NCBI RefSeq assembly: GCF_000224065.1
Contig: NZ_AFWT01000039.1
Location: 1-44,565 of the forward strand
DNA: 44,565 nt
Direction: 5' to 3'
Origin: Thiorhodococcus drewsii AZ1
Lineage (GTDB): Bacteria; Pseudomonadota; Gammaproteobacteria; Chromatiales; Chromatiaceae
Shown: positions 1 to 10,672 of the stretch, in pieces
Layout: every line of letters starts with the position of its first letter
How positions within the stretch are numbered: position 1 is the stretch's first letter
Notes under the pieces: model-generated
What the model was told of the DNA's origin: nothing
What the model saw: only the letters and a program-made list of their open reading frames with translations
The model's database searches: none
Position numbers and translations under genes: made by a program

Positions 1-68
1 CGTGAAACGCTGCCTCGCCGATGTTAGTGTGGGGCTTCCCCATGCGAAAGTAGGTCACCGCCAGGGCC
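1..68 (+). rRNA. rrf: 5S ribosomal RNA, 3' part
   Basis: The first bases match the 3' half of gammaproteobacterial 5S rRNA. The GTGAAACGC segment is followed by the GCCGATG...TAGTGTGGGG stem, CCCCATGCGAAAGTAGG, and a final CGCCAGG that would pair with the missing 5' end. The 5' half lies outside the window. The 3' end is set by analogy with E. coli 5S and may be off by one or two bases. It shows that an rRNA operon ends directly upstream of leuC. Confidence 0.93.
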
Positions 69-76
69 TTATCCCG

Positions 77-112
77 AAACCCCTCCACCAACAGGTGGCG
101 GGGGTTTCTTCT
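77..112 (+). terminator. Rho-independent terminator of the rRNA operon
   Basis: An inverted repeat pairs 77-89 with 94-107 (one bulged C at 99) around an AACA loop. It has a GC-rich core and is followed by a T-rich stretch. It starts about 9 bases after the 5S end, so it most likely ends the ribosomal RNA transcript and insulates leuC from it. Confidence 0.85.
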
Positions 113-182
113 TTGCGCAGACAAAAAATGTCCCGGTCTTGAACTAGAATCGAGGTTCCCTCGGTTTTTCGGGTTGCGAGAA

Positions 183-211
183 TTGAGTTTCTCGGCGCTG
201 CGGAATATGCT
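183..211 (+). promoter_or_regulatory. Sigma-70-like promoter upstream of leuC
   Basis: TTGAGT at 183-188 and TATGCT at 206-211 are separated by exactly 17 bases. This gives an expected start near 218 and a short 5' leader of about 27 bases before the leuC ATG. No attenuator-like leader peptide with leucine codons is visible. A GAGG ribosome-binding site lies at 234-237. Confidence 0.6.
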
Positions 212-244
212 ACGCGATTCTCTTTTTCCCACTGAGGTAAGGCC

Positions 245-1648
245 ATGGTCGCCAAGACCCTCTACGACAAACTCTGGGACGAGCATGTCGTCCGTGTCGA
301 CGACAATGGCACGGCACTGCTTTACATCGACCGTCAGCTGATTCATGAGGTGACCTCGCCGCAGGCCTTCGAAGGTCTGCGGTTGGCCGGACGCACGCCT
401 TGGCGCACCAGCGCCAATTTGGCGGTTCCAGATCACAACGTCCCCACGACCGATCGCGCTGCGGGTATCTCGGATCCGGTCTCGCGCATCCAGGTCGAGG
501 CGTTGGGCACCAACTGTCTGACGTTCGGCATCACCGAGCTTGGCATGGGCGATAAGCGGCAGGGTGTCGTGCACGTCATTGGTCCTGAGCAGGGCTTCAC
601 GCTGCCTGGCAGCACCGTCGTTTGCGGCGATTCGCATACCGCGACTCACGGTGCTTTTGGTGCGCTGGCCTTCGGTATCGGTACCTCCGAAGTCGAGCAT
701 GCCCTGGCGACTCAGACCCTGATCCAGCGCAAGTCCAAGTCGATGCTGATCAGCGTCGACGGCAAGCTGGGCACGGGCGTCACCGCAAAGGACATCGTGC
801 TGGCCATCATCGGCAAGATCGGTACTGCGGGTGGTACCGGTTATGTCATCGAATTCGGTGGCGAGGCGATCCGCGAGCTCACCATGGAAGGCCGCATGAC
901 GGTCTGCAACATGGCGATCGAGGCGGGTGCGCGCGCCGGTCTGATCGGAGTCGACGACAAGACCGTCGAGTACATGCGTGGGCGCCCGTTGGCACCGCAG
1001 GGCGAACTGTTCGAGCGCGCCGCCGCTCACTGGCTCACGTTGTCGAGTGACGAGGGCGCCCAGTTCGATGCGGTCATCCACATGGATGCCGCCGACATCA
1101 AGCCGCAGGTCACCTGGGGGACCTCGCCTGAGATGGTGTTGCCCATCGACGGCAAGGTGCCGAGCCCTGAAGATGCTGACGACGAGGTCAAGGCGAACGG
1201 CATTCGTCGCGCGCTCGATTACATGGGGCTGGAGGCCGGCACCCCGCTCACCGAGGTTCGTCCCGATAAGATCTTTATCGGTTCCTGCACCAACTCGCGT
1301 ATCGAGGATCTGCGTGCCGCAGCCTTGATCGCCAAGGGACGCAAGGTCGCCGAAAGCATCAAGCTGGCGATGGTGGTGCCCGGTTCGGGTTTGGTGAAGG
1401 AGCAGGCCGAGGCCGAGGGTCTAGACAAGATCTTCGTCGAGGCCGGTTTCGAGTGGCGCGAGCCCGGCTGTTCCATGTGTCTGGCCATGAACGCCGACCG
1501 ACTGGAGTCGGGCGAGCGCTGTGCATCGACCTCGAACCGCAATTTCGAGGGACGTCAGGGCCAGGGCGGTCGCACCCATCTGGTCAGTCCAGCCATGGCC
1601 GCCGCAGCGGCCGTGACCGGACATTTCGTCGATGTGAGGGAGCTGTGA
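245..1648 (+). CDS. leuC: 3-isopropylmalate dehydratase large subunit LeuC
   Basis: With LeuD this cytoplasmic aconitase-family enzyme isomerises 2-isopropylmalate to 3-isopropylmalate in leucine synthesis. The 467-residue length is normal. The three cysteines that hold the 4Fe-4S cluster are visible: Cys348 in GSCTNSR, and Cys409 and Cys412 in EPGCSMC. The [14 protein letters not shown] motif sits near residue 127. The ATG follows a GAGG site with 7 bases between. Its stop overlaps the leuD start (TGATG), so the two subunits are translationally coupled. It is the first gene of a leuCDB-asd cluster behind an rRNA operon. Confidence 0.97.
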   Translation: MVAKTLYDKLWDEHVVRVDDNGTALLYIDRQLIHEVTSPQAFEGLRLAGRTPWRTSANLAVPDHNVPTTDRAAGISDPVSRIQVEALGTNCLTFGITELGMGDKRQGVVHVIGPEQGFTLPGSTVVCGDSHTATHGAFGALAFGIGTSEVEHALATQTLIQRKSKSMLISVDGKLGTGVTAKDIVLAIIGKIGTAGGTGYVIEFGGEAIRELTMEGRMTVCNMAIEAGARAGLIGVDDKTVEYMRGRPLAPQGELFERAAAHWLTLSSDEGAQFDAVIHMDAADIKPQVTWGTSPEMVLPIDGKVPSPEDADDEVKANGIRRALDYMGLEAGTPLTEVRPDKIFIGSCTNSRIEDLRAAALIAKGRKVAESIKLAMVVPGSGLVKEQAEAEGLDKIFVEAGFEWREPGCSMCLAMNADRLESGERCASTSNRNFEGRQGQGGRTHLVSPAMAAAAAVTGHFVDVREL

Positions 1649-2286
1649 TGGAAGCGTTCAAGAATTTCACCGGCGTCGTCGCTCCGCTCGATCGCGCCAA
1701 TATCGATACGGATGCCATCATCCCCAAGCAGTTCCTCAAGAGCATTCAGCGGACCGGTTTCGGTCCCTTCCTGTTCGACGAGTGGCGCTATATGGATCAT
1801 GGCGAGCCGGGTATGGATTGCACCAATCGGCCGCGCAATCCTGAGTTCGTTTTGAACGATCCGCGCTTCGCGCAGGCGCAGATCCTGTTGGCGCGCGAGA
1901 ATTTCGGTTGTGGCTCGTCGCGCGAACACGCGCCCTGGGCGCTGACCGATTTCGGTTTTCGGGTCATTTTGGCACCGAGCTTCGCGGATATCTTCTTCAA
2001 CAACAGCTTCAAGAACGGTCTCCTGCCCATCGTGCTCGATGCCAAGGTGATCGACGCGCTGTTCGCCAAGGCGACCGGTGAGACGCCGCTGTCGATCTCG
2101 GTCGATTTGTCTGCGCAGACCCTGACACTGGACGACGGTACTTGCATCTCTTTCGAGGTGGATGCGGGCAGCAAGCATCGTCTGCTCGAAGGGCTCGACG
2201 ATATCGGTCTGACCCTGCAGGAAGTGGATCTCATCCGCGCCTACGAGGAACGCCGCCGGGCCGAGACGCCTTGGCTGTTTATCTGA
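1648..2286 (+). CDS. leuD: 3-isopropylmalate dehydratase small subunit LeuD
   Basis: Small swivel-domain subunit of isopropylmalate isomerase, 212 residues, the usual length for the LeuD type 1 family. Recognisable segments are [20 protein letters not shown] near the N-terminus, [16 protein letters not shown] around residue 85 (substrate-specificity region) and [16 protein letters not shown]. The start ATG at 1648 shares its A with the leuC stop codon. An upstream in-frame opening exists inside leuC but would extend the protein beyond the family N-terminus. A 139-base gap follows before leuB. It contains a 6-bp hairpin (2310-2315 with 2328-2333) that has no T tract, so it is not a convincing terminator. 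Confidence 0.97.
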   Translation: MEAFKNFTGVVAPLDRANIDTDAIIPKQFLKSIQRTGFGPFLFDEWRYMDHGEPGMDCTNRPRNPEFVLNDPRFAQAQILLARENFGCGSSREHAPWALTDFGFRVILAPSFADIFFNNSFKNGLLPIVLDAKVIDALFAKATGETPLSISVDLSAQTLTLDDGTCISFEVDAGSKHRLLEGLDDIGLTLQEVDLIRAYEERRRAETPWLFI

Positions 2287-2425
2287 TTCGCACATCCTGA
2301 GCACTGTTCGGAGACACCTTTCGCGGCGTCTCCAACGGGCTTACCAAACTGATTTCGATCCCTTTCCTCCTTCCGGGCTTCGTCCCTGGGCGATGCGCGT
2401 TGACGTGGCAGAAAGGGGTCAACCA

Positions 2426-3523
2426 ATGGGAGATAATCGCTTGAGCAAGAAGATTCTGGTGGTGGCTGGTGATGGTATCGGTCCCGAAATCGTCGCCGAG
2501 GCGATCAAGGTCCTGAATGCCCTTCAGGCCGATGGCGCGATCGATGTGACGCTCGAAGACGCGCTGGTCGGCGGAGCTGCCTATGACGCCGTTGGCAATC
2601 CATTGCCGGAGGAAACACTGGTCAAGGCCAGGGCCTCCGATGCCGTGCTGCTTGGTGCGGTCGGCGGACCCCAGTGGGAGTCGCTGCACATCTCCAAGCG
2701 TCCCGAGCGTGGTTTGCTGGGGCTGCGCGCCGAGCTCGGGCTGTTTGCCAATCTGCGTCCCGCCGTCCTTTATCCGCAGTTGGCGGCGGCCTCGACCCTC
2801 AAGCCCGAGATCGTTGCGGGCCTCGATATCATGATCGTGCGCGAACTGACTGGCGACATCTATTTCGGTCAGCCACGCGGTGTCGAGACCCTGCCGTCCG
2901 GCGAGCGTCGTGGTATCAATACCATGGTGTATACGGAATCCGAGGTGGAGCGCATCTGCCGCGTCGCCTTCGATATTGCTATGAAGCGCGGCAAGAAGGT
3001 CTGCTCGGTCGATAAGGCCAATGTGCTTGAATGCACCGAGATGTGGCGTGAGGTCGCGACCAAGACGGCGGCCGAGTATCCTGAAATCTCGCTCAGCCAC
3101 ATGTATGTCGACAATGCGGCCATGCAGCTGGTGCGTGCACCCAAGCAGTTCGACGTCATGGTGACCGGCAACATCTTCGGCGACATCCTCTCCGACTGCG
3201 CTGCCATGCTGACCGGCTCCATCGGTATGCTGCCCTCGGCCTCCCTGAACGAAAAGGGGCAGGGCATGTACGAGCCGATTCACGGTTCGGCGCCGGATAT
3301 CGCGGGTCGTGGCGTGGCCAATCCATTGGCGACCATTCTTTCGGTGGGCATGATGCTGCGTTATTCGCTCGACGCCCCCGAGGCGGCGGACCGCATCGAC
3401 GCGGCGGTGTTCAAGGTACTCGATCAAGGGTTGCGGACTGCGGATATCATGTCCGAGGGCATGCGTCAGGTGGGTACCGCCGAAATGGGCGACGCGGTTG
3501 TCGCGGCCCTCGCTGGCGAATAA
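2426..3523 (+). CDS. leuB: 3-isopropylmalate dehydrogenase LeuB
   Basis: NAD-dependent oxidative decarboxylase that converts 3-isopropylmalate to 2-oxoisocaproate, the third leucine-specific step. The fold signature [15 protein letters not shown] opens the protein. The substrate region [21 protein letters not shown], the [11 protein letters not shown] loop and the [20 protein letters not shown] nucleotide-binding segment are all present. The start is ambiguous. ATG at 2426 has AGGGG 7 bases upstream and gives 365 residues. TTG at 2441 has GGAG 8 bases upstream, gives 360 residues, and aligns exactly with the common family N-terminus (MSKKI-). Either could be used. Confidence 0.95.
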   Translation: MGDNRLSKKILVVAGDGIGPEIVAEAIKVLNALQADGAIDVTLEDALVGGAAYDAVGNPLPEETLVKARASDAVLLGAVGGPQWESLHISKRPERGLLGLRAELGLFANLRPAVLYPQLAAASTLKPEIVAGLDIMIVRELTGDIYFGQPRGVETLPSGERRGINTMVYTESEVERICRVAFDIAMKRGKKVCSVDKANVLECTEMWREVATKTAAEYPEISLSHMYVDNAAMQLVRAPKQFDVMVTGNIFGDILSDCAAMLTGSIGMLPSASLNEKGQGMYEPIHGSAPDIAGRGVANPLATILSVGMMLRYSLDAPEAADRIDAAVFKVLDQGLRTADIMSEGMRQVGTAEMGDAVVAALAGE

Positions 3524-3559
3524 TTTGTTTGGTTGGATCGGAAATGACGGGGTGAGGTG

Positions 3560-4675
3560 ATGAAGCGAGTCGGTTTCGTCGGTTGGCGTGGCATGGTGGG
3601 TTCGGTTCTCATGGACCGAATGCGCGCGGAAGGTGATTTCGCGCGAATCGGCGATCCCGTCTTCTTCACAACCTCCCAGGTCGGGCAGCCGGGGCCGGAT
3701 GTCGGGTCCGGCTCGCGTCCGCTTGAGGACGCTGGATCCCTGGATGTGCTACGCGAGATGGATGTGATCGTCACCTGTCAGGGTGGGGATTACACCAAAT
3801 CGATACATCCGCGATTGCGGGCCGCCGGCTGGGATGGCTACTGGATCGATGCCGCCTCCTCGCTGCGCATGAGTCCTGAGGCCAGCATCATCCTCGACCC
3901 AGTCAATCGCGACCTGATCGATTCCGCGCTGGATGCTGGGCGTCGCGATTTCGTCGGCGGTAACTGCACCGTGAGTCTGATGCTGATGGCCATCGGTGGG
4001 CTGTTCCGCGAAGGGCTCGTGGAATGGGTCAGCTCCATGACCTATCAGGCCGCCTCGGGCTCGGGTGCCAAGCACATGCGCGAGTTGTTGTCGCAGATGG
4101 GTGCGCTGCGCGATTCGGTCGATGATCTTCTGCAAGACCCGTCCTCTGCGATTCTGGAGATCGATCGCAAGGTGACCGAGACCCTACGTGGAGCAGACTT
4201 CCCGGTTGCGAACTTCGGCGCGCCCTTGGCTGGCAGCCTTATTCCCTGGATCGATACCCAGCTCGACAACGGCCAGAGCCGCGAGGAATGGAAGGGGCAG
4301 GCCGAAACCAACAAAATTTTGGGGCTGGAGGCAAACCCCATCCCCATCGACGGCTTGTGCGTGCGCGTTGGATCCATGCGCTGTCACAGTCAGGCGCTGA
4401 CCATCAAATTGGCGCGCGATGTCTCGATCGCTGAGATCGAAGCGGTCGTGGCCAGCGCCAACGACTGGGTGAAGCTGGTACCGAACGATCGCGAACTCAG
4501 TATTCGCGAGCTGTCTCCTGCCGCCGTGACCGGAACTCTTGGTGTTCCAGTTGGCCGTCTGCGCAAGATGAACATGGGGGATCGCTATCTCGCCGCCTTC
4601 ACCGTCGGCGATCAGCTCCTCTGGGGGGCTGCGGAGCCATTGCGGCGAATGCTGACTATCTTGTCGGATGTCTGA
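3560..4675 (+). CDS. asd: Aspartate-semialdehyde dehydrogenase
   Basis: NADPH-dependent reduction of aspartyl phosphate to aspartate semialdehyde, the branch point to lysine/diaminopimelate, threonine and methionine. The protein of 371 residues opens with the Rossmann motif [12 protein letters not shown], carries the active-site cysteine (Cys136) in GGNCTVSL, and has the catalytic histidine in [10 protein letters not shown] near residue 274. This is the long gammaproteobacterial (E. coli-like) form. ATG at 3560 is preferred over the adjacent GTG at 3557, with GGGG/GAGG upstream. It sits 36 bases after leuB, as in Pseudomonas, where asd follows leuB. Confidence 0.96.
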   Translation: MKRVGFVGWRGMVGSVLMDRMRAEGDFARIGDPVFFTTSQVGQPGPDVGSGSRPLEDAGSLDVLREMDVIVTCQGGDYTKSIHPRLRAAGWDGYWIDAASSLRMSPEASIILDPVNRDLIDSALDAGRRDFVGGNCTVSLMLMAIGGLFREGLVEWVSSMTYQAASGSGAKHMRELLSQMGALRDSVDDLLQDPSSAILEIDRKVTETLRGADFPVANFGAPLAGSLIPWIDTQLDNGQSREEWKGQAETNKILGLEANPIPIDGLCVRVGSMRCHSQALTIKLARDVSIAEIEAVVASANDWVKLVPNDRELSIRELSPAAVTGTLGVPVGRLRKMNMGDRYLAAFTVGDQLLWGAAEPLRRMLTILSDV

Positions 4676-4708
4676 GGGTCCTTCTCTCTTCCAATTTCCT
4701 TGATGTTC

Positions 4709-4737
4709 TTGGTTAAAGAAGGCTAATCCGATATAGT
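4709..4737 (+). promoter_or_regulatory. Sigma-70-like promoter in the asd-fimV gap
   Basis: TTGGTT at 4709-4714 and TATAGT at 4732-4737 are exactly 17 bases apart. A start near 4744 would leave a leader of more than 230 bases before the fimV start at 4978, which includes the hairpin with T-run at 4897-4938. Confidence 0.5.
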
Positions 4738-4896
4738 CTGCCCGTGTTCAGGGTTTCTCGTATCCGAGGTGAAACCGGCGGGCTTCCAGGCTCGGAGAAA
4801 GTGGATCGACTCGAACCCTAGCCTTGATGCATGTCGGTTGCTTGAGATCGTATTGATCTATCCCAGTTAGACTACTGCTAACGTGATCCGCAGCGA

Positions 4897-4938
4897 GGAA
4901 ACCGGGTAATGGTATGGTCCGGGTTTCCCCGTTTTGTT
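4897..4938 (+). terminator. Hairpin with T-rich tail ahead of fimV
   Basis: GGAAACC at 4897-4903 pairs with GGTTTCC at 4922-4928, followed by CCGTTTTGTT. It could act as an intrinsic terminator or attenuator inside the fimV leader, or as the 3' end of a small RNA of about 190 bases starting at the upstream promoter. The loop of 18 bases is long, which lowers confidence. Confidence 0.35.
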
Positions 4939-4977
4939 AACAGCTGTTCGCCGTTGCTTGGTGCACGAGGGAGGAGG

Positions 4978-7875
4978 ATGTCTCGCAAGCTCATTCTAGC
5001 GTCGGCCATGACCATGGCTCTGGCCGGCACCGATGCCTTCGCCCTCGGGCTGGGTGGATTGAATACACAATCCGCCCTCAATCAGCCATTTCTTGGCGAG
5101 ATCGAGCTACAGGATGTCCAGCCCGATGAGATCGATGCCGTCAAGGCGTCGCTTGCATCGTCGGAGGCATTCGCCAAGGCTGGGGTCGAGCGTTACTACT
5201 ATCTGACCAAGCTTACCTTCAAGCCGGAGCGCTCTCCGCAGGGTGGAGTCGTGTTACGCGTCTCCAGCCGCGAGCCCATTCGCGAGCCCTATATGGATTT
5301 TCTGGTCGAGGTCACCTGGCCCGCCGGGAAATTGCTGAAGGAATACACCGTGTTGCTGGATCCGCCGGTTCTGGCGAACCGTGGCGCTCCAGCGGTTCGC
5401 GGTGCCAGTGCGGGTTCGGCTCGTGCCGGTCGTCGTGCTGAGGCTCGGCCGAGCACGGCAACATCCTCGAACTATATTCCCGCCCCGGGCGACGGCTTTC
5501 CCATTTATGTAGGCCCGGTCCGATCCGGCGTTGGTCTTTGGCGGATTGCGAGCGAAACGCGTCCATCCGGTGCTACCGTCGCTCAGACGGCGATGGCCCT
5601 GTACCGCAACAATCAGAAGGCGTTCATCCGCGCCAATATCAATCGCCTGCGCGTCGGTTCGACCTTGGTCATTCCAACCGGGGCCGAGTTGTTTGCGCTC
5701 GATGCTGCCGAGGCCGAGCGCGAGTATGCCGCCGCCTTGCGAGGCCGGGTGGTCCGTCGCTCGCCGCTCACCGACATTCCTCCTGGCGCGCTCGATTCGC
5801 GGCTCAGGGTTGCCGGCGCGACCTCTCCGAGGACGGCGGCTGCCCCGGCACTCACGACCGGCAGTCCCTCGGCGGAACCCGGCACCGCTTCGTCCTCCCG
5901 GCCAGGCGCCACTTCGCCTGCGGTTCAGCAGGAGGTGCTGCTCGCGCTCGAAACCAGCGAGAGCACGCGTCAGGAAACGCTTGAGTTGCGTGAGCGGATC
6001 AAGGAGCTCGAAACCCAGCTCTCGGGCATCGAATCGCTCCTTCAGTTGCGCAACGCCGAGCTGGCTCGTGCCCAGAATCAGCCGGCTCCCGGCGTGCTGG
6101 GCGATCAGACGTCTTCCGAGCCTGCCGTCGGAGCCGAATTGGCTGAGTCAGCTTCGTCGCAGCCGGCGGACACCCAAGTTCAGCCACCGCTCGAAGGTGG
6201 CGAGACTCAGGCGCCGATGTTGGACGAGGCGTCGTCGGTTGATGATAGCTCCCAGCAGACCGAGTCTGATGTGCAGTCCGACGCTTCGGGGCTTTTGCCC
6301 ACTCCCGATGCTGTGGAAACGGAGCCGGCTGGTTTGATGCCGCTTCCGGTTCCGACTCCTGCGCCCGAAGATGCCGCGCCGTCCGAGCAGGCTGCCGAGC
6401 AACCCGTCGCTCAAGAGTCTCCAAAACCCGTTCCGACCAAGTCGGTGCCTCCTATCGCTCCGCCTGTTGAGGCGCCAGCCTCATCGACCTGGCATTCCTT
6501 GCTGTTGCCACTTGCTGGCCTTGCTGCGGTGACGGTGATCGGTATTCTCGTTTTCTCCTGGCTCAGTATTCGGCGCAAGCGTCGGGAGGAGGACGAGGAA
6601 GATCACGATCTCGACAAGGATCTGCTGCTCGAGCCGCTTGACGAAACTACCGAGCCTCGCACCATGGCCGCCGCAGAGGAGGACGTTTCGACGGTCGCCT
6701 CTCCGAAGGCTCCTGATGAGTCGGCCACCAGCGGCGAAACCTCGTCCAGCAGCGGTCCAAGGGAGAAGGTGGAGGAGACAGGAGTGACGCTCATGTCTTC
6801 TCTCAGTAACTTCGATGCCGAGACCGATGAGGCCGATCCCTTGGCCGAGGCCGATATCTATATCGCCTATGGCCGTCACAGCGAGGCGCAGGAGCTTCTG
6901 CGCGGCGAGTTGAAGCGCTATCCGGAACGGGTCGACATTAAGTACAAGCTGGCCGAGGCCTATGCCGGTGCCAAAGATCTGCAGGCGCTTGGCGAGGTGC
7001 TCTCGGAAATCGAGGAGTCTGGAGGCGATCAGGCCGATCCGCGTATGTGGAGCCGATTGCAGGAGGCGCATGCGCGCCTGCGTTCGGCGACCGACAGCCA
7101 GGGCGAATCGGGACCATCGCAAGTACGCGATGCTCTGCGGAGCAGTGGCGGCGATTCTGGGGGCGATTCCATGACCCTGGGTGTCGACGATTCCTTCTCG
7201 CTCGACATCAGCGATCTCCAGCAGGCATCGGCCGTCCCCTCCGATCCCCTCAAGGTCGATAGCGGCACTGAGCCGGCCACCGCTGACTCCGATTTCGAGG
7301 ATGACGTCCCCCTGAAGATCAGCGACGATCTGTTGGGAGACATCCTGAGCGAGCCGCGCGATGGTCTCGGCCCCGATTCGGAGCAGGACTCCTTCGGAGC
7401 GGCTCCGACGGTAGCCGTTCCCCAGGCCAGCTCCGATCTCGCACGCGATCCCGGAGAGGATTCTGTTCAGATCGAATCGGAATTGGTCTTGTCACTGGAT
7501 GAGCGGCGCGTGGAAGTCGTCGATGACCTGGATTCCATCTTCGATTCGACCGTCGAGGACGAACCGACCCTGGCTCGCAACGAGGCCTCTGGCACGCCTC
7601 CCACTGGCCCGCAAAGCGGGCAGGTGTTGTCCTCTGTCGGGTTCGATTCGAACGATTCGGTAGAGCAGGAGAGCACCCCGACCGATCTCTTGTCGTCGCA
7701 ATGGCAAATGGACTCGGGGATTTGGGACGAGACGGCGACCAAGCTCGATCTGGCGCGTGCCTATATCGAGATGGACGATGCCGAGGCGGCGCGCGAAATT
7801 CTCGAAGAGGTTATCGCCGAGGGTCGTGACGAGCAGCGAAGTGAGGCTCAGGCCATGTTGAGCAAGCTGGGCTAA
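4978..7875 (+). CDS. fimV: FimV/HubP-family polar hub protein
   Basis: Inner-membrane, peptidoglycan-binding scaffold that in Pseudomonas and Vibrio relatives organises the cell pole, type IV pili, twitching and chemotaxis. From ATG 4978 (strong GGGAGGAGG site upstream) it is 965 residues. It has a signal peptide ending near AFA, a conserved periplasmic N-terminal domain, a LysM-like segment around residues 173-235, and a short coiled coil near 325-360. A Pro/Ser/Glu-rich stretch precedes a transmembrane helix at about 504-530, then RRKRREE and a long, very acidic cytoplasmic region with TPR-like repeats. The C-terminal FimV domain (about 915-964) contains LDLARAYIEMDD. An in-frame GTG further upstream (4909) would add 23 non-signal residues and is less likely. 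Confidence 0.93.
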   Translation: MSRKLILASAMTMALAGTDAFALGLGGLNTQSALNQPFLGEIELQDVQPDEIDAVKASLASSEAFAKAGVERYYYLTKLTFKPERSPQGGVVLRVSSREPIREPYMDFLVEVTWPAGKLLKEYTVLLDPPVLANRGAPAVRGASAGSARAGRRAEARPSTATSSNYIPAPGDGFPIYVGPVRSGVGLWRIASETRPSGATVAQTAMALYRNNQKAFIRANINRLRVGSTLVIPTGAELFALDAAEAEREYAAALRGRVVRRSPLTDIPPGALDSRLRVAGATSPRTAAAPALTTGSPSAEPGTASSSRPGATSPAVQQEVLLALETSESTRQETLELRERIKELETQLSGIESLLQLRNAELARAQNQPAPGVLGDQTSSEPAVGAELAESASSQPADTQVQPPLEGGETQAPMLDEASSVDDSSQQTESDVQSDASGLLPTPDAVETEPAGLMPLPVPTPAPEDAAPSEQAAEQPVAQESPKPVPTKSVPPIAPPVEAPASSTWHSLLLPLAGLAAVTVIGILVFSWLSIRRKRREEDEEDHDLDKDLLLEPLDETTEPRTMAAAEEDVSTVASPKAPDESATSGETSSSSGPREKVEETGVTLMSSLSNFDAETDEADPLAEADIYIAYGRHSEAQELLRGELKRYPERVDIKYKLAEAYAGAKDLQALGEVLSEIEESGGDQADPRMWSRLQEAHARLRSATDSQGESGPSQVRDALRSSGGDSGGDSMTLGVDDSFSLDISDLQQASAVPSDPLKVDSGTEPATADSDFEDDVPLKISDDLLGDILSEPRDGLGPDSEQDSFGAAPTVAVPQASSDLARDPGEDSVQIESELVLSLDERRVEVVDDLDSIFDSTVEDEPTLARNEASGTPPTGPQSGQVLSSVGFDSNDSVEQESTPTDLLSSQWQMDSGIWDETATKLDLARAYIEMDDAEAAREILEEVIAEGRDEQRSEAQAMLSKLG

Positions 7876-7961
7876 GTGATCGGTCGGCGGCTTCTCCAAG
7901 ATTTCGACCCAGCTCCAGATGTTCGTCCGGCAGGTCGCTCGATCCGCGAGGACATGGCGCC

Positions 7962-8765
7962 TTGATCTCGGGTCGGATTGCCATGGGCGTCGAATACGAC
8001 GGGACGGATTTTCACGGCTGGCAGACGCAGTCCGGGGTCCGTACCGTTCAGGCTACGCTGGAGGCGGCGGTCGGTCGTGTCGCCAATCATCCTGTTACCA
8101 TCCATTCCGCCGGACGCACGGACGCGGGCGTGCACGGTTTGGAGCAGATCCTCCATTTCGAGACCTCGGCCGCGCGCTCTGAGCGGTCCTGGGTGCTCGG
8201 CACCAATGTGAACCTGCCGCCGGACGTGGCGGTGCGTTGGGCGCATCCGGTTCCAGAGGACTTCCACGCGCGCTTCAGCGCGATGGCCCGTCACTATCGC
8301 TATCAAATTATGGTGCGTCGGACACGCTCTGCCCTGCAGCGTTCGAGAGCGGTCTGGGTGCACGAGGCGCTGGATCTCGGATGCATGCGCGAGGCCGCTT
8401 CGGCATTGGTCGGCGAGCATGATTTTTCGAGTTTTCGCGCCGTTTCCTGTCAGGCCAAGAGTCCGATCCGCCGCATCCATTATCTGGATGTCCTGGAGAG
8501 GGACGGTCTCATTAGCTTGCATGTGGGCGCCAATGGGTTCCTGCACCACATGGTGCGCAACATTGCCGGGGTACTCATCGCCATTGGGCGTCAGGAGGCG
8601 TCGGTTGACTGGACCCGCGAGTTGCTCGACCTGCGCGATCGCACCCTGGGTGGGGTGACCGCGCCGCCGCAGGGTCTCTATTTCGTGCGGGCCGACTATC
8701 CGGAACGATTCGCGCTTCCTCAGGTCGAGAAGACCAATCCCTTGCAGCGACTGACTGCCGATTGA
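7962..8765 (+). CDS. truA: tRNA pseudouridine(38-40) synthase TruA
   Basis: Forms pseudouridine at positions 38-40 of the anticodon stem-loop of many tRNAs. The 267-residue protein has [17 protein letters not shown] at the N-terminus, the catalytic aspartate (Asp54) in [10 protein letters not shown], and the later conserved [11 protein letters not shown]. The likely start is a TTG at 7962 with GAGG 9-10 bases upstream, since the family normally has the RIALGVEYDG strand a few residues inside. ATG at 7983 would remove that strand. It lies 86 bases after fimV and 43 before trpF, the usual gammaproteobacterial order. Confidence 0.95.
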   Translation: MISGRIAMGVEYDGTDFHGWQTQSGVRTVQATLEAAVGRVANHPVTIHSAGRTDAGVHGLEQILHFETSAARSERSWVLGTNVNLPPDVAVRWAHPVPEDFHARFSAMARHYRYQIMVRRTRSALQRSRAVWVHEALDLGCMREAASALVGEHDFSSFRAVSCQAKSPIRRIHYLDVLERDGLISLHVGANGFLHHMVRNIAGVLIAIGRQEASVDWTRELLDLRDRTLGGVTAPPQGLYFVRADYPERFALPQVEKTNPLQRLTAD

Positions 8766-8808
8766 TGTCCATCCACTCTCTAGTCTCGTGTTTCACGAAT
8801 CTTCGCAG

Positions 8809-9441
8809 ATGATCCGAACCCGGGTTAAGATTTGCGGCTTGACTCGCGTCTCCGATGTGGAGGCCGCAGTCGCTGCGGGTGCCGATGCGCTCGGCTTCGT
8901 CTTCTATCCGCCGAGTCCGCGTGCGGTGACGCCTGAGCAGGCAGCGCGGCTGTGCGCCAAGCTGCCGCCGTTTGTCTCGGCGGTTGGTCTATTCGTTGAT
9001 GCCGCGCCAGAGGGCGTGCGCGCGACACTGGACCAGGTGCCGCTCGACCTGCTTCAATTCCACGGCGACGAGGCTCCCGATTACTGCGCCAGTTTCGGAC
9101 GGCGCTGGATCAAGGCGCTGCGCATGCGTCCGGGGGTCGACCTCATGGCCGAGCGTGCGCGCTATGCGGGTGGGGCGGGGCTCCTGCTCGACGCCTATGA
9201 TCCAGCGCGCGCCGGCGGCACCGGCCAATGCTTCGATTGGGATCGGATTCCTCCCGAGATTGCGTCTTCGGTCGTATTGGCCGGTGGACTGGATGCGAAC
9301 AACGTGGCCGAGGCTGTGGAGCGGGTTCGGCCCTATGGCGTTGATGTCAGCGGTGGTGTCGAAGCCGCCAAGGGCATCAAGGACCAAGACAGAATCAATG
9401 CTTTCATGCAAGGGGTGAGAGATGGCGATACACGCCGATAA
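8809..9441 (+). CDS. trpF: Phosphoribosylanthranilate isomerase TrpF
   Basis: TIM-barrel enzyme that performs the Amadori rearrangement of phosphoribosylanthranilate in tryptophan synthesis. It is a stand-alone protein, not fused to Trp[12 protein letters not shown] carries the catalytic cysteine, GLFVD and LLQFHGDE follow, and the phosphate-binding [10 protein letters not shown] and GVDVSGGVE end the barrel. ATG 8809 gives 210 residues; a GTG at 8788 is possible but neither has a good ribosome-binding site. Its last 20 bases overlap trpB, whose own ribosome-binding site lies within trpF. Confidence 0.96.
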   Translation: MIRTRVKICGLTRVSDVEAAVAAGADALGFVFYPPSPRAVTPEQAARLCAKLPPFVSAVGLFVDAAPEGVRATLDQVPLDLLQFHGDEAPDYCASFGRRWIKALRMRPGVDLMAERARYAGGAGLLLDAYDPARAGGTGQCFDWDRIPPEIASSVVLAGGLDANNVAEAVERVRPYGVDVSGGVEAAKGIKDQDRINAFMQGVRDGDTRR

Positions 9442-10672
9442 CAGTCATGCGTCGCGCATGGAGCCAGGTCGGGAGTCGGCCTACGATATGCCGGATGCCA
9501 ATGGTCATTTCGGCCCCTACGGCGGGATGTTCGTCGCCGAGACCCTGATGTATCCGCTGGAGGAACTGCTCAAGGCCTATGAGGGCTGCATGGCCGATCC
9601 TCTGTTCCAGTCCGAACTGGATGCCGATCTGCGCGACTATGTGGGCCGTCCCTCGCCGCTCTATCACGCCGAGCGTTGGAGTCGCGAGGTCGGCGGGGCC
9701 CAGATTTATCTCAAGCGCGAGGACCTGAATCACACCGGCGCGCACAAGGTCAACAACACCATCGGACAGGCGCTGCTCGCCAAGCGCATGGGCAAGACCC
9801 GCATCATCGCCGAGACCGGCGCCGGTCAGCACGGCGTCGCCACCGCGACCGTCGCCGCGCGTTTGGGTCTGGAGTGCGTCGTCTACATGGGGGAGGTCGA
9901 TGTCGCACGCCAGGAGGCCAACGTCTACCGCATGCGTCTGCTCGGCGCCCAGGTCGTCGCGGTCAAGTCCGGCTCGCGGACCCTCAAGGACGCCATGAAC
10001 GAGGCGATGCGCGACTGGGTCACCAATGTCGATAACACCTTCTACATCATAGGGACCGTGGCAGGTCCTCATCCCTATCCCATGCTTGTGCGCGACTTCC
10101 AGGCGGTGATCGGGCGTGAGGCGCGGGCACAGATCCTTGAGCGTACCGGGCGTCTGCCGGACGCTCTGGTCGCCTGCGTGGGCGGCGGCTCCAACGCACT
10201 CGGGCTCTTCTACCCCTTCATCGGCGACACCGAGGTGGCCATCTACGGCGTCGAGGCTGCGGGTGACGGACTTGAGACCGGACGTCATGCGGCGCCTTTG
10301 ACCGCCGGCCGTCCGGGCGTGCTGCACGGCAATCGCACCTACCTGATGGAAGACGACAACGGTCAGATCATGGAGACCCATTCGATCTCGGCCGGGCTCG
10401 ACTATCCCGGTGTCGGTCCCGAGCACTCCTGGCTCAAGGACAGCGGACGCGCGACCTACGGCGCGGTCTCCGACGATGAGGCATTGGCCGCCTTCCATCA
10501 TCTGACCCGGACTGAGGGTATCATCCCGGCGTTGGAGTCCAGTCACGCACTCGCTTACGCACACACGCTCGCCGCGACCATGCGCCCGGATCAGTCTATC
10601 CTGGTCAATCTGTCCGGGCGTGGGGATAAAGACATGCATACGGTCGCGCATCACGACGGGTTGGTTCTATGA
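9422..10672 (+). CDS. trpB: Tryptophan synthase beta chain
   Basis: PLP enzyme condensing serine with channelled indole. It is 416 residues, normal TrpB1 length. The PLP lysine lies in [11 protein letters not shown], the active-site glutamate region is [10 protein letters not shown], and the phosphate cup is [12 protein letters not shown]. The start ATG follows AAGGGGTGAGAG. The stop overlaps the trpA start (ATGA), consistent with equimolar alpha/beta synthesis. trpE, trpG, trpD and trpC are not in this window, as usual for the split tryptophan pathway of this group. Confidence 0.97.
   Translation: MAIHADNSHASRMEPGRESAYDMPDANGHFGPYGGMFVAETLMYPLEELLKAYEGCMADPLFQSELDADLRDYVGRPSPLYHAERWSREVGGAQIYLKREDLNHTGAHKVNNTIGQALLAKRMGKTRIIAETGAGQHGVATATVAARLGLECVVYMGEVDVARQEANVYRMRLLGAQVVAVKSGSRTLKDAMNEAMRDWVTNVDNTFYIIGTVAGPHPYPMLVRDFQAVIGREARAQILERTGRLPDALVACVGGGSNALGLFYPFIGDTEVAIYGVEAAGDGLETGRHAAPLTAGRPGVLHGNRTYLMEDDNGQIMETHSISAGLDYPGVGPEHSWLKDSGRATYGAVSDDEALAAFHHLTRTEGIIPALESSHALAYAHTLAATMRPDQSILVNLSGRGDKDMHTVAHHDGLVL

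Noticed and set aside
2310-2333. Hairpin between leuD and leuB as a terminator
   Set aside because: Stem of 6 bp with a 12-base loop and no T tract; leuB most likely stays in the operon.
2279-3427. Minus-strand open frame of 382 codons opposite leuB
   Set aside because: Shadow of leuB; composition typical of antisense frames.
9404-10654. Minus-strand open frame of 416 codons
   Set aside because: Exactly antisense to trpB in GC-rich DNA; His/Gly/Arg-rich composition, no family resemblance and no ribosome-binding site.
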